This document shows, in pieces, positions 21,601 through 33,640 of a DNA stretch of 64,000 nt; the first letter of the stretch is position 1, and each line of letters starts with the position of its first letter. The stretch is taken from contig JAOTON010001073.1 in the NCBI GenBank assembly GCA_034440635.1, forward strand, positions 510,001 to 574,000, in the 5' to 3' direction. A program made the position numbers and the translations under genes. This DNA is from Lepas anatifera (Eukaryota > Arthropoda > Thecostraca > Lepadidae). The notes under the pieces are model-generated. The model did not search any database and was not told the origin of the DNA. It saw only the letters and a list, made by a program, of their open reading frames with translations.

Positions 21601-24585
21601 TCATGCTTGATATTGCCACCAGCTGAATGTTTTTCCAGCTGCCTCCAGCTGCTACCAGCGGCATGCTTTTCCCGAACACAGTGACTGGAAACTGCTGTTT
21701 TTTCGGCTCTGCTCTGGCAGTTAGTTCCTTTAGAAAGACCTCGCTCCACTCCCTACTATTTCGGGGAGAATTCTGTTAGATGGGACCACACATTCAAAGT
21801 GATATCTTAATGCAGCTCTCAGGGCATGGAAAGTGAATGCCACTTAAAACAAATTTTTCATCGTATGATTAAGCTCATATGGGTTTACATACAGACGTAT
21901 ATATCCCATTGTTGACTATCCATTTTGGGGGAAATACGTCCCTTCTGCCTGTTTTTCATAAATTCCATGATGGGATGAACTAGTGTTTAGCACTGTCCCA
22001 CGTCCCACTCCCAGCAGCTACCCATTTGAGCTGCAGGCTCACCCTCTGCAATTAGTCACAGTAGAAGAAGGTGTCTGAAATGCCAACCGACTCGACAACT
22101 GGGAAATTTTGAGAATTGAGTCACACTCAGCTGGCGACGTAGCAAAGTAATCATAACAAGAGATATCATATTCCTTATCAATGCTGTTCGGAAAGCATGC
22201 GTGTATTTTGCAGATCTTATAAGTGAAATTTCAATTGTTTGCTATTACTTTGCTGTAAGAGCAGAATTAGGGGAAGAGTTATGGTGGATTAACATTATAC
22301 GTTGCCGTTTAATATGGATTCTTAATCACTGGATTTTGTAGTCCCATGAACAGGAATAAATATAAGACAAACATTTTCTCCCCTGCAATGTTTCGGATGC
22401 AGTTTCCATGATGATATCCGATGTTGGGAAATATTGAAGACTACAATTTCAGCAATTGTGACTAAAATCATGTCCTGTTATGCAAATGAAAAACCTCGTG
22501 GGTGGCTAAAGATCACGATGCTGCACCAAATATAAGCGACTACTTGGGGTCAGCTCATGTTATGTGGAAATCTGTTGAAACAATAATACATTTCAAATCA
22601 CACGGAATTAAAAAAACGTACAGCACACTGACCTGCCAGTTCGATGAATCCCCATCACCTATCGCACTCCACAAGCAAGTCCTCTTCACAGTGGAAACAC
22701 CACCTCCGCTCTGACCGACCAAGTCCTTCACTGCAGGTGAAACCACCTGTCAACCCAACGGTCCAACCACGTAGCTCCCGGCGGCGGCGCTGCGATTTCG
22801 GCGAGCTGGGGCAGCCAGCCGTCGACGCTGCTGCTATCGTCGTCGCGAGCTATGTCTTGGTCGCTGTCTGGCCGGCGACGAAGTTAAGCCACGAGCCGCT
22901 CCGTTGCAGCTGGGTCACGACAAGAAATTGGGCTGCCACCCGCTGTGGCCCCGTTATCTCGGAAACTGCAGCTGCCACGCATGGTGCTCCGTGGTGTGTG
23001 ACAGTGAAAAACTGACCTTGGAGACGGGTGAAGTCATTCACAGGTCAACTGCTGGAAGCCATTTGACTGACAATACCGAAACAGAGGCTGGGATTGGTGA
23101 TTGGCATGCTTATCGATGCTTCTGTATGTTCTAAGGCATAGCAGGTATGTGATTTGTATCAATTGCCAACATCCATTGAACATATCTAGAGTATACCTGG
23201 TCAACTAAGTTTCTTTTTAAGGGATATGCATGGAAATACTTTTATGCCCATTTTAGCATTTTGCTCCATCATTGTCCTTAAAAAGGCGTCTTACAAAATG
23301 TGGAAAACGTTTGCTAGAAGTATAAATATTGGGCCAAATTTGAATCTAGTTAGAAAATAATGATATATGGTAATGATCCTACGTGTGGAAATTAGTTCCA
23401 TATGATAATATTCATTGCTGCATGGCAACAATTCGTATTCTACAAAAATCCACACAAAAATGGGCACACCGTGCTTAGATCTCAGCTGGAAATTATGCGA
23501 AAACAGCGAGCACAGGCGCATAACATGATATGTATTCTAGAATTTTTATATGACTCCAAATAGGGAGAAATGTAAGACTTTTGAGAATATCATAAGTCTA
23601 AGATCAATTACAAAACACCTAAAAATGACCCTCAAAGATGCGTTTAACAGTCATAAAATGACTTAGAAGGACATAAGAAATCATTTGACTTACCTGTATT
23701 TTGATAGTATCGTTATATGCATATAGATGATTGTAATTTAAGTAATACCGTACTCGCACCACCTGGGATATCAAACTATCATCTGTCATGACAAGAGGAG
23801 TTTTCACACCACGGACATTTTCAGGGATATGCAACTCTCTGCGATGTACTTTCCGATACTTATGAAGGAATACTGGTGAAAGCTGACATTGTAAGTAGCT
23901 CGTATACCCGCTTCATGCGAGAAAAGTATTGATACAAACAAAAAACAATTCGTCCCGCGTTTGGAGGCGATGCATTAACGTCGGTCAAAAGCCCTCAAAC
24001 ATCATACCTGCCATCTGGCAAGGAATTTTGAATGTTTGTTTCTTGGAAGTCGGATGGTTGAGTTTAAGAGCAGCAGGCAGCATATGATGTGATTGCCCCT
24101 CCCATGCTGTCAAGTTTCGCCGTAAAAGCCTTTTTCTTGGCTAGCCACCTCAGCCCAATGGTTATAGAAACTGGACGCGTCAATGAAATTATTAAATGTA
24201 TTTTGCTTAAACTTTGGAAGCAGTGCTAGAAACACCATGACAAATCATACACTATTTCTCCCCTTCAATAAGTGTGCTTCCCTGTGTAGTAAACACAGTA
24301 CGTAATATACACTGTATGTATACACCGTTATAATCACACATTCAAGGATGCAACATTTTTATTCGTTTTTACCTGCGAATTCCAGAAAATGTTTTCAGCT
24401 TCTATGCCTGTAACATTTCGAACTACACGAAGTCTATTCGGACGTCTCTTAGATTGCATCTGCAGGCGGCTCGCGATCGGAACTTGCGATAAGCATTGTC
24501 GTGGTACCTGCGTGGCCCACGTAGTACCCACCCATTGGCTTCCCGCTGACCGGACAGGGAGTTCACGGAACGCTGTTCATGCCAT
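18654..24585. other. apparently single-copy non-coding DNA with GC-rich pockets
   Basis: No gene was recognised in about 5.9 kb. GC/CpG-rich pockets occur at about 19590-20500, 20800-21280 and 22760-22960, separated by AT-rich DNA. Open frames up to 151 codons (18834-19289 minus) and 142 codons (20861-21289 plus) lie in these pockets on both strands without domain signatures. Exons of an unrecognised gene cannot be excluded. Confidence 0.4.
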
Positions 24586-24682
24586 AGTACACACGTACAC
24601 ACACGTGTACACACGTATACATAGTACACACGTGTACACACGTACACATAGTACACACATTTATGTACACACGTAGACATAA
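24586..24682. repeat. ACACGT-rich minisatellite
   Basis: Units of about 27-31 bp built from ATAGTACACACGTGTACAC-like sequence repeat three to four times. The unit is partly palindromic (ACACGTGT), so the tract can fold on itself. Confidence 0.85.
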
Positions 24683-25039
24683 TAATCACGCGTAACAGGC
24701 AGCCGGGAGCTCCGAATAGCCATGAATGGGAGCTGTGGGCTTGGCTCACGGTAGAAAGCAGCATAGACCAGAGGAGTTGACTGAAAGGACATGCTGGAAT
24801 GTGTGTTCTGTGCTGTTGCTTACCTAATGGAGCTAGAAATAGATGGAAGCAGTATATCACCCAAAGAAAATATACATATCCCGACTCCGCCTAGGCTCTT
24901 TTCATACACACCAACACCTAGAGGAACCGATTGGACCCCTGCGATCTCGGGAACCGGACGTAACACAGAAAAAATTGAAGGCGCTGGAAGGACCTTACGT
25001 CTTCTAACTTTGGAGCCGAGTTTCAACCTATTCCGTTGA

Positions 25040-25720
25040 CCCGTAAGTCCCAGTGGGCCAAAATGGGTCAAATTTAGACCGAGTTAAAAAATACTTTGTA
25101 ACTCGGGAATCATTTGATCTAAAAGAAACAATGTGTTTGCCTTGACCCAAGGATTTAAATGATATGCAGCATAACCTTGTAAAGCCACAGAAAGGTCACA
25201 TTATGACCTTAATGTCAAATAATAAGCTTTCAAAATCCTGTTGCGTACCATTTAAATTCTTAGATCATGATCATCACTATGATGCCACATTTAAGACTGC
25301 ATCTTGTTTCTTTAAAAAGTTATAAACGTAAACAGTTTCCAATACCGTGGCCTTTGGTGACCTCTGGTGACCGTGATATCGACTTGATCTCAAAATAGAT
25401 GAAAGCACGCATATTTGTTGTGTCAATAGTTATCAAATGATGTTTAAAACTTGATCAAGCTCTTCTAAAATTCGAGTTACGCCCTGGTGTTGTCGGTCGC
25501 ATTTTAGAAGAACAGAGTAAGTGCCTTAGATGAGTTTAGAATTATTGTCACACCTCATTGACCTGACCATGCCTGATGTCAGCTTTTGGTTATAAATTGT
25601 CAAATTGATTACCCTAGAGGCAAGCAAAGTGACGTGTATCTCATTGAGATAGAATCCAAATCATTTGCGAAAATCCGATGGGGTCCGATCGGACTGCTCA
25701 CGCGGTGAAGGATATCAATT
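25040..25720. repeat. TGACC/GGTCA-rich stretch, possible decayed TTAA-type element
   Basis: The style matches the interiors of the TTAA elements: GGTCAAATTTAGACC, AAAGGTCACATTATGACC, TTGGTGACCTCTGGTGACC, CATTGACCTGACC. No matching TTAA ends or core motif were found, so membership is inferred from composition only. No coding region is seen. Confidence 0.35.
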
Positions 25721-26239
25721 TTTCTTAATTAATAGGCAAGAACAACAGCTTTCTAACACGAATTTCACGCCAAGCTTTGCAAGCGTTATCGGAGCAGTGA
25801 CTAGTCATTTCCCCGCTTACCTCGTATCCAAGTGATTCTCTTTGGAACCTCCCTTCTATCACAAAAATAGATATCTACCACCCATCCCCCTCTCTCTCTC
25901 TAATACGCCTGAATGGTGCATGTGTTATTCATACATCACCGCAGTCTTGTTTGCATGTCTGCGGTACAGTTTTGGGTCGTCAAGCACATTCACAGCGGCG
26001 GGCCGCTATACGAAAAACCTCACAAGCCCGTTACAATCGCTCCGGAACCAGCCGGGCCCGTTTCGCACGAATAAAGGGTGTTCCACAAACCTCGAACTCG
26101 ACCAGCCATAAAGCTGACAATATCACTTTCTGCCGCCGATTCCTATTCATGCATGCACCCTGGTTTGCGAAGTGAAACTATCGGGACGCGGGAGCCGACT
26201 GGTGAGAGTTGAGCTGATGCCTTGCTTGACACACAGCCA
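25721..26239. other. non-coding, no recognised feature
   Basis: Mixed sequence with a short CTCTCTCTCT run near 25890. Two overlapping open frames (25842-26175) have no recognisable motif. Confidence 0.45.
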
Positions 26240-26409
26240 CGGTTGCAGATTCAAGGGGGGAAGGGGTAGGGGTTTCAAGCACCCCCTTCCCCGAAATTTC
26301 AGAGTGTCTGTAGTAAATGCACAGGTGGAAGCTGACCCACGGTAATGTTGAGGGACGTTCCAGCCCCCTAGCCACCCTCCCCCGAAATGAAGTCCTTGAT
26401 CTGCCACTG
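26240..26409. mobile_element. hAT-like MITE, 170 bp
   Basis: The right end reads, inverted, CAGTGGCAGATCAAGGAC and the left end CGGTTGCAGATTCAAGG. Flanking 8-mers CACAGCCA (26232-26239) and CACAGCCC (26410-26417) agree at 7 of 8 positions, the duplication size typical of hAT transposons. The interior contains GTAAATGCA.AGG.GG and TGAGGGA blocks shared with the element at 56608. There is no coding capacity. Confidence 0.8.
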
Positions 26410-27350
26410 CACAGCCCTCGTGCCTGTCACAAAGTTACATACTGTAGTTCTTCTCAAAGCGATTGCGTCAGGGGCGTAGGAACGGTTTGAAAAGTGGGGG
26501 GCCAACCTTAGAGGGGGCCCACCTCAAGGGGGCCCCAGTCCACGGAGGCCCATAATTATAAAAAAATTAGTTAGCTCGTTTGGTGTCAATAAGGCACGCA
26601 TGCACACAAGCATGTCAATATATGGAAAATTGAGAAATTAAATTTTGCCCTATGATTTCGAGTTGTACCTATTTGATACCAAATCATAGTAAAACGCCAA
26701 AAAAACATTTTTTGTTTTTTACCAAGACCCATTTCAAATACGAAATACATTTTTAAGCTTTTTTGGAGGATTTCAATCATTTTTTGCCGCGAGCGCCTTT
26801 TTTATATTTACAGATGTTTAGGCCCTTTTTTCTTTTTTTCTCCTTTTTTTAAATTTAAATACGCTTATGAACAAAAGGCATCCTCCTACCTTCAGCATTA
26901 AATCAGGTATCTCCTTGGACATCACGCAAGACCATAAGCAAGCTTGTAACGTTTGCATAGTGGCCAAGGATACTTAGCCATTGGGCAAAAAATGGGACAA
27001 TTCTGTTACTGAAACAAATTGGCGCGGCTAAGTACACATCACATCTACAAAACTTTTCATCACATTTACAAAATTAGGAACTGTTTAGAAAACTACAGGC
27101 AATGCTTTGATACCAAATAGCCTCACTTCGCTATGCCTAATCAACTTGTATTTTCTTATTCAATGGCGAAAATGGGAACATTTATTTATGTTATTACAGA
27201 TCTCTTCTTGCCATCATTAGAGATTGATTTAGGTGAAGCCTGATCACAATAAATACGCCTAGCTATATTTCGATGCCTAAAATGCAGAGTTCCAGCATGA
27301 CTGCAAGTGCAATGTAGGTACTTGATGGCCAGCTTTGTGATGCCGAGGAG

Positions 27351-27495
27351 GTGTGGGCATGGTTTTATAGTGGTTAGCAGCCTTGCTTTCCACGCGACCA
27401 ACTCGGGCACGGTAGATTCCTTGTGCAAGGAGCGATTTGACTCCCAAGAAACCCCTCCAACAGGGAAAGAGTTGGCGACGCCATATAACCCTGGT
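27351..27495 (+). mobile_element. tRNA-derived SINE copy, 3' tail divergent or missing
   Basis: A head with an A-box-like TATAGTGGTTAGCAGCC and a degenerate B-box region (GGTAGATTCC) precedes the family core CCTCCAACAGGGAAAGAG followed by TTGGCGACGCC. This matches the SINEs at 3009-3188 and 50430-50625. The family tail is not recognisable after CCCTGG. Flanking duplications were not found. Confidence 0.65.
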
Positions 27496-27721
27496 ATCGA
27501 AAGACGTCGCGCCTTTCGATGGCTCAGGGATGACTGTTGCTCGGCATTTGGTGCGGGGTCTGTGTGCGATTCATATTTTGAGTTGGGATTGGGATGGAGT
27601 TTGATTGGGCCCAGTTCTCGGGACTCATCTGGAAACACTCGGGTAGTAGCTGCCTTGGGTTTTTTACGAAGCGCTCCTCCTCCAGGGGCTTGCAGGCAGC
27701 GTACTACCGAACTTGAACGTT

Positions 27722-27856
27722 CCCTGACAAGCTATCGGGCCCGTTTGGGTTTCTTGTTCTATATTACAGTTGCTGATAGTTGTATATTCGTTGAGGGTGC
27801 CCACCTCAAAGGGGGGCAGTATCTCCCTGACCCCCGGTTCCTATGCCTATGCCACC
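27722..27856 (+). repeat. internal copy of the outer element's right terminus
   Basis: From CAAGCTATCGGG...GTTTCTTG through TATTACAGTTG to CCCCCGGTTCCTATGCCTATG this segment parallels the true right end at about 35352-35484. It has terminal-repeat sequence but is not followed by the GATTGCGT duplication. Confidence 0.75.
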
Positions 27857-28281
27857 CAGGGACCGCTAAATTATCTCGGAGGGCCCCAAGGTTCAGACCA
27901 TGGCTCAGGAACCCAGATCAGTCAGCTCAAGGGCCTAGCCCAGTGCATTAGCCTCGGGACCAGCTTTTCAAGGGACCCTTCATAAGCACAGGACCCCTAG
28001 AAGCTCATCTCAGGGGAGTTCCAAATTCGCACAGGGTGCCAGATTAGCTTAGGGGCCCGGTTCAGCTCGGAGGTCCCCAGGTCGACTTATGTAGCGTCTC
28101 GAAACAGCTAAAGGGACTTGTTCAAGCTCACGGAGCCCAGCTTAGCTCAATGATGCTAGAACAGTTCAGGGCCCCCATACCAGATCAGAGGCCCCAGTTA
28201 AGCACAGCGGTACCCAGATTAGCTCAGGGCCCCAGCTAGGCTTAGGGGGTACCAGGGTGGCTGATATAGAGTCTCAGAACA
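27857..28281. repeat. old degenerate tandem array, left part
   Basis: Short units around AGCTCAGGGGCCC are arranged in a longer unit of roughly 170-190 bp. For example GTCGACTTATGTAGCGTCTCG near 28081 is echoed by GTGGCTGATATAGAGTCTCAG near 28256. It continues at 33716 after the inner element. Confidence 0.7.
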
Positions 28282-29289
28282 CAGTGGCGTAGCCAGGATT
28301 CAGCCAAGGAGGGGCCGACTACCGTTCAGGGGGCCCAGGCCGGGGTCCCCTTAGTAACCGGGCCCATCTACTATATCTTTTGTATAGTATTTTAACATTA
28401 TAACATTCACACGAAGGAAATTTTGTTGTGCCTTTTTAAGCATTCATTCTTATTTTGTTTATAGCTTGGTTTTTTTCGATCCGACCAAGTGTTGGTAAAC
28501 TAAGGTCACCAAATATTAAGGATGACCCATACCTTATATGGTAGCGTGGCTATAATAACAGCTTTGAGCCATATTTCGGGAAGTTCAATGTTGATGCGTG
28601 CATGATGTTAAACCTGAGTCTACCTCAATTCACTCGGGTAATCAGACATGAAGTTATTGGAGGTCAGTCGTTTTGAGCACGAAGAAATAATCTTCTACGG
28701 GAAATGATTAGCAATTATATCCCGGTGTCGAATCCATGGACTCTTAATCAGGAAATTTCCAAAGAAACGAAAAAAACGAATAAAGATACAAGGGATATGG
28801 TAGTGTGTCCCGAACGTTACACAACCTCTATTCCGTGGACAGATCCTGTTGAGATCCAGTTACTTTCTTACCCTTGCTATCTTGTAAACGAGCAAATTAC
28901 CAAGACAAAAGGCGCCCAAGATATCTATCGCCTTGGCTCACTATGTTATTGTTATTTTCAACCTTTCATACCTATTTTTCTTTTTGGGATTCTGCTCATC
29001 AATTTCTGTCATTACCCTTGTTTGTCTGTTTTCCTACGAAAATATTGGAAAGTTGTTTATTTCAGAATATTTAGGAATGTAGTTATTGGTGTTAAGCTAA
29101 TATATTAAAAATTGACTAAAGTGCCCAAATCCCTGTTCGATTTGCTCTTATGGTAAAATTAGATTAATTTTTGCCTTTCCTTCGATAATGGTGCCCGATC
29201 GACATGTTTCAATTTGTGCTTTTTTAGTACGCAATAGGGGTAGGTACATTTTTTCCGAGGCATATGATTTTGACATTTTTTATTTGAGC

Positions 29290-30490
29290 TCTGGGGCCAC
29301 CTAAGACCAACACTTGGCGGCGCTCACAAAGCTAATTTTCGGCCGCTCTCCCGATTAGATCTCAGTGGGTCTCGGAGACCGATTCACGGCGCCTCTTGAT
29401 CAAAACTGGGGGCCCCTGAGAATCTCTCGGGGCTCCTGAGATTAGTTATCGGCAGCACCTCTGAGACTAATTATTGGGCCCCCCAGATTTGCTCTGGAGG
29501 GGGGCTGAGACTAAGTATCGTGGTCATCCAGATTAGCTATTGGGGTCCCCTGAGGCTGTCTTTGGGGTGGGGGAGGGGGCTGGGAATGACTTCCGACAGC
29601 CCTCTGAGACTTACTCTAGGGCACCCCTGAGACAAACACCCGGGGGAGTGGAATCACCTCTGAGACTGAGTCTTTGGCGTTCCTGAGACTGACTCGGAGG
29701 CTACAGATTAGCTCTCGCGGGCCTAAGGCTAACTCCGGGCCCGTGAGACCAAAACTCGGGAGCACCTCTGGAAATTACTCTCAGAACCCCGAGATTAACT
29801 CTCGGATGTCTCTGAGACTGATAACCGGGAGCCCTCTGAGACTAACTTTTGGGTGCTCCCTGAGATTGACTCTCGGGGCCGCTTATACCAAAACTCGGGG
29901 GGGCATAGCCTGAGGCTGAATCTCGAGGGCTCCCAAAATTATCCCTCTGGGGCCCCTGAAACCAGCACTCTGCGGATCAAATTAGACTAACTCTCGGAAC
30001 CCCGGATTAGCTCTCGGGGCCACTTGAAACTAAATATTGACTCCCTGAGAGAGAAGCCCGTGAGACTATGAGGGCCCCCTGAGACCAACTCTTGGAGTGC
30101 TCTGAAACTGACTCTTGGGGTTCTCTGAGACAGACTCTCAGGGGGACCCCGAGACCGAATCTCGGGGTTCCCTAAGACAGACTCTTGGGGTCCCCTTGAC
30201 CGACTCTTGGGGTTCTCTGAGACTGACTCTCAGGGGCCCCTCTGAAATAGACTATGTTGCAGGGCCCTGAGAACCACTCTCTGGGGGGCCCCTGAGACTA
30301 GCTCGACCCCCTCCACTGAGACAGACTCCCGGGGCCCCTGATACCGAATTTTGGGGCCCCTGAGACCAACCCTCTGGGGCCCCTAAAATCTACTTTCGGG
30401 GGGCCTTGAGACCGACTCTCAGGGCGGGGGCCGTGAGGCCGACTCGGGACGCCCTGAGAACGAATCTTCAGGGGCCCCTGAAACTGACTC
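29290..30490 (+). repeat. satellite block A (CTGAGACTGACTCTCGGGGC type)
   Basis: Units of roughly 22-30 bp built from TGAGACTGACTCTCGGGGCCCC with variable spacing and heavy divergence. It lies inside the inner hAT-like element. Open frames in it result from absence of stops in the unit. Confidence 0.85.
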
Positions 30491-30519
30491 TGGGGGCCTC
30501 GTGATCAGAGAATCCTTTG

Positions 30520-30588
30520 CAGTGGTTCAGATTGGCCCAAGGGGTGGGGGTCTGCGGACGCCTAGGGCCCCCTTGGCTACACCACTGC
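30520..30588 (+). repeat. internal copy of the inner element's right terminus
   Basis: GGCCCAAGGGGTGGGGGTC...CCTTGGCTACACCACTG parallels the true right end at 33640-33707 (CAGCCCAAGGGGGTCCGCGG...CCTGGCTACACCACTG). It is not followed by the TCAGAACA duplication. Confidence 0.75.
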
Positions 30589-32133
30589 ATCCAAACTTTC
30601 GGGGGCCCTCTGAAATCACCATTTGGAGGCCCCTAAAATAATTGCTCCCCTTAGACCAATACTCCGGAGCCCCTTGATGCTGATGCCCGGGGGTCCTAAG
30701 ACTAAGCTCGGGGTCCCACTTAGATCAGGCTCAGGGGCACCCTTAGACCCATGCTCGCGCTTTTCTCGGGAGTAACTCGACACCGATGTTCCGGGGCCAT
30801 CAAGATCAATATTTCGAGCCCCCCAAGACTAATGCTCGGTGCTCTGGAGCCCTCGATGCCGATGCTCGGGGGTCCTGAACCCAGGCCTGGGGGCCCCTGG
30901 GACCAAACTCTGGGTCTCATGAGGTCAATGCTCGTGCCTCACTCATGAGTCCCTCGATATCAATAGTCGGGGGCACCCCAAGGGGGGCCCTGAACCCCTG
31001 AGACCAAGCTCGGGGCCCCTGAGACCAAGCTCGAGGGGACCCTGAGACCAAGCTCGGATGCTCCCTGAGACCAAGCTCGAGGGCCCCTGACAACAAGCTC
31101 AGGGGTTCCCTGAGACCAAGATCGAACGGCCCATGAGACCAAACATCGAAAGGCCCATGAGACCAAGCTTGCCCCCCCAAGACCAAGCTCGGTTGTCCCC
31201 TGAGACCAAGCTCGGGGGCCCCTAAGACCAGGCTCACGGGCCCCCCGAGATCAATATTCGGTATTCCAGAACCCTCGATACCAATGATCGGGGTCCCCTG
31301 AGACCAAGCTCGGAAGGCCAGTGAGACCAAGCTCGGGGCCCCTGAGCCCAAGTTCAGGGGTCGCCTGAGACCACGCTCGTGGGGCTCTGAGACCAAGCTC
31401 TGGGGCACCCTGAGACCAAAATCGAAAGGCCCGTGAGACCAACATCAAAAGGTCCGTGATTCCGAACTCAGGGGGCCCCCGAGATCAATGATCGGTACTC
31501 TGAAACCCTCGATACCGATGATCAAGGGCCCCTGAGACCAAGCTCGGGGGTCCCCTGAGACCAAGCTAGGGCGTTTCCTGAGACCAAGCTCGGAGGGCCC
31601 CTGACACCGAGCTCGGAGGGCCCCTGACACCGAGCTCGGGGCCCCTGAGACAAAGCTCGGGGGCGCTGAGACCAAGCTCAGTGGCCCCCTGAGACCAAGA
31701 TCAGGGCCCCCGAGACCAATTCTCGTGTTTTCCAGTGCATACGGTCAGCCTTATGCATCAGATGCCCTCAGATGCCTCCCTGAGACCAAGCTCGAGGGCC
31801 CCTGACATTAAGCTCGGGGAGAGGGGGGCCTGAGACCAAGCTTGGGGGCATCCCTGAGACCAAGCTCGGGGGTCCCCTGAGACCAAGCTCGGGGGCCCTG
31901 AGACCAAGATCGGGGTTATCTGAGACCAAGCTCGGAGGGCTCCCTGACACCAAGCTCGGGGGCCCCTGAGACCAAGCTCGGAGGCCCTGAGACCAAACTC
32001 GAAGGGTCCCCTGAGACCAAGCTCGGAGGGCTCCCTGACACCAAGCTCGGGGGCCCCTGAGACCAAGCTCGGGGGCCCTGATTCCAAACTCGAAGGGCCC
32101 CCTGAGACTAAGCTCGGGAGCTCCCTGAGACCA
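30589..32133 (+). repeat. satellite block B (CTGAGACCAAGCTCGGGG type)
   Basis: Units of about 22-26 bp, consensus by eye CCCTGAGACCAAGCTCGGGG, highly repeated from about 30980, with a more divergent lead-in (30589-30980). Larger echoes occur: GATCAATATTCGGTA/CTCGATACC.ATGATCGG recurs near 31250, 31480 and 33530, suggesting a higher-order period of a few hundred bases. The array is interrupted by the LINE and resumes at 33321. Confidence 0.9.
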
Positions 32134-33320
32134 GACAGACAGACAGACAGACATATATTTCACATAATAACAGTTTACACGTGCACATTTCATTGCAATT
32201 GGTACAAAAGCACCCTAAGTGCTTAAATCGAGTACCTCTCGCATCTCCATTCAAAAACAATAATCTCCGCCGAGACAGTCGCCCGAGGCCTAGCCCAGTA
32301 ACATTCCATTCGGGTTAACGGTATCAATCACAACCAGCGTCGCGCCACACCACCCGCCAACGCCCCCGCCAGAGGTCGGAGCCATCAAATATGATCAGAT
32401 CTCGGAGTTTAGGAGTCGCTATGAAATCTGTGTGAATCTTTCATAAATTTTTGGACGCTACGTGCTACCAATACCTGATTTCCGGGTGATAATCCATAAC
32501 CATGCAAAATAATTTTCAGTTTGTTTGTATTTGTAAGCGTATTCAGATTTACTTCCATATTTTCAGATATGCTGTTAAACATCTCTATCCTTGCCGCGTT
32601 ATATACCTGACATTTTAACAGAAAATGATGAGGGTTCTCGTTGGCATGGCCACAGCTGCAATGGGGGGAGTTAATAGCTTGGATTATAAATTTATGGGAG
32701 TTGAGGTCGCTCATGCCAACTCTTAGTCTAGTCAGAAGAGAGTTTTCCTTTTTTGGTCCTATTAGATAATACCCTGGTGGCTGCGGAGCTCCAAATACAT
32801 GATTAATTTTGTGGCGGAATGGCTTTTTTGAAGTTGTGCTCCTAACATCCGGAGAAAGTCTGTTCCATAATTCAATCGTGCTGGGGAGGAATGACTTTTT
32901 GAAGCTTAGTGTTTTGTGTTCTAGGATGGTCCTCATTTCGCTGTTTCGCAGGGGTCTTTCAGTTTCGTTTTGTCTTGTTAGTGGTATTAAGTTCTTTATA
33001 TACTGTGGTATGTTTGGGTTGTTTAATAGGTTGTGGAGAAAACCTAACTTATGCATTTTCCTTCGAGTTTCCAAATTTTCCCAGCCAAGATCTTCTTTTA
33101 ATTTGTCAGTTGGTGTGCGAAAATGTGTCCAAGTTACTAGTCTTGCCGCCCGGTTCTGCAGTCGTTCTAGTCTGATTGCGTCATATGTCGTGATGTGTCC
33201 GTCGTAAATAATGTCGCAGTAATCAAAGTGAGGTCTTACGTAGGTCTTGTAAATTTGGTCTAGAACAGATCTGGTCAGGAATTTAGCCACCGGGTAAATT
33301 GGGCTGAGGGTTATGTTGCT
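32134..33320 (-). mobile_element. 5'-truncated LINE inserted in the satellite
   Basis: On the minus strand the insertion starts inside a reverse-transcriptase-type reading frame and continues through about 250 bp of 3' untranslated sequence. It ends in a TGTC tetranucleotide tract (five repeats) at 32134-32153, immediately against satellite. Satellite resumes at 33321 with CCAAGCTCGG, while the other side stops after GAGACCA. Only CCA is shared, so target duplication is at most 3 bp or is microhomology. A short 3' tandem tail and 5' truncation are usual in CR1/L2/Jockey-like LINEs. Confidence 0.85.
32409..33290 (-). pseudogene. non-LTR retrotransposon reverse transcriptase, C-terminal fragment
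   Basis: This 293-codon open frame is the C-terminal part of a LINE ORF2-type protein, which nicks target DNA and copies element RNA at the nick. Visible signatures are YVRPHFDYCD (17-26), LQNRAARLVTW (44-54), LWNRLSPDVRS (141-151), TRLRVGMSDLNSHKF (187-201) and a zinc-knuckle-like C-x-C-x8-H-x4-C at 211-227. These are typical of the region after the reverse-transcriptase palm in Jockey/CR1-like proteins. The endonuclease and catalytic YxDD region are absent. The first codon is GTG and the frame is already open upstream, so no real start exists. It is an intact remnant of a truncated copy, hence classed as a pseudogene. Exact clade is unresolved. Confidence 0.9.
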
Positions 33321-33640
33321 CCAAGCTCGGAGGGCCCCCAGACACCAAGCTCAGGGCTCTGAGACCAAGCTCGGGGGGCCCCTGAGAGCAAAATCGAAAG
33401 ACCCGTGAGACCATGATCGAAAGGCCCGTGAGACCGAGCTCGGGTGGAGGGGCCCTGAGACCAGGCTCGGGGGCCCTGAGGCCAAGCTCGGGACCCCCTG
33501 AGACTGAGCACAGGGGTCCCCAAGATCAATATTCGGTACTCTGGAGCCCTTGATACCGATTATCGGGGGCCTCCTGAGACCAAGCTCGGGAGCCCCCCGA
33601 GACCAAGCTCAGGGGCCCCCGAGATCAATTTTTGTGTTTT
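33321..33640 (+). repeat. satellite block B, continuation beyond the LINE
   Basis: The same CTGAGACCAAGCTCGGGG units as 30980-32133, including the GATCAATATTCGGTACTCTGG echo, up to the terminal segment of the inner element. Confidence 0.85.

Noticed and set aside
27307..27951. 214-codon plus-strand frame
   Set aside because: It spans a SINE core and the duplicated transposon right end, so it is a chance frame across unrelated repeats.
30588..30600. The internal CACCACTG terminus as the true end of the inner hAT-like element
   Set aside because: The following octamer CATCCAAA is not found before any left end, whereas the distal end has an exact match to the left flank.
30917..32193. Several long overlapping frames encoding repeated WSQG/LGLRGP/SLVSG peptides
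   Set aside because: They exist in more than one frame across the 22-26-bp satellite because the unit lacks stops; unit length is not a multiple of three and varies, so no consistent protein exists.
30589..33640. CRISPR-like array
   Set aside because: Repeats are contiguous and variable without unique spacers, in an animal-type genome context with LINE and SINE insertions.
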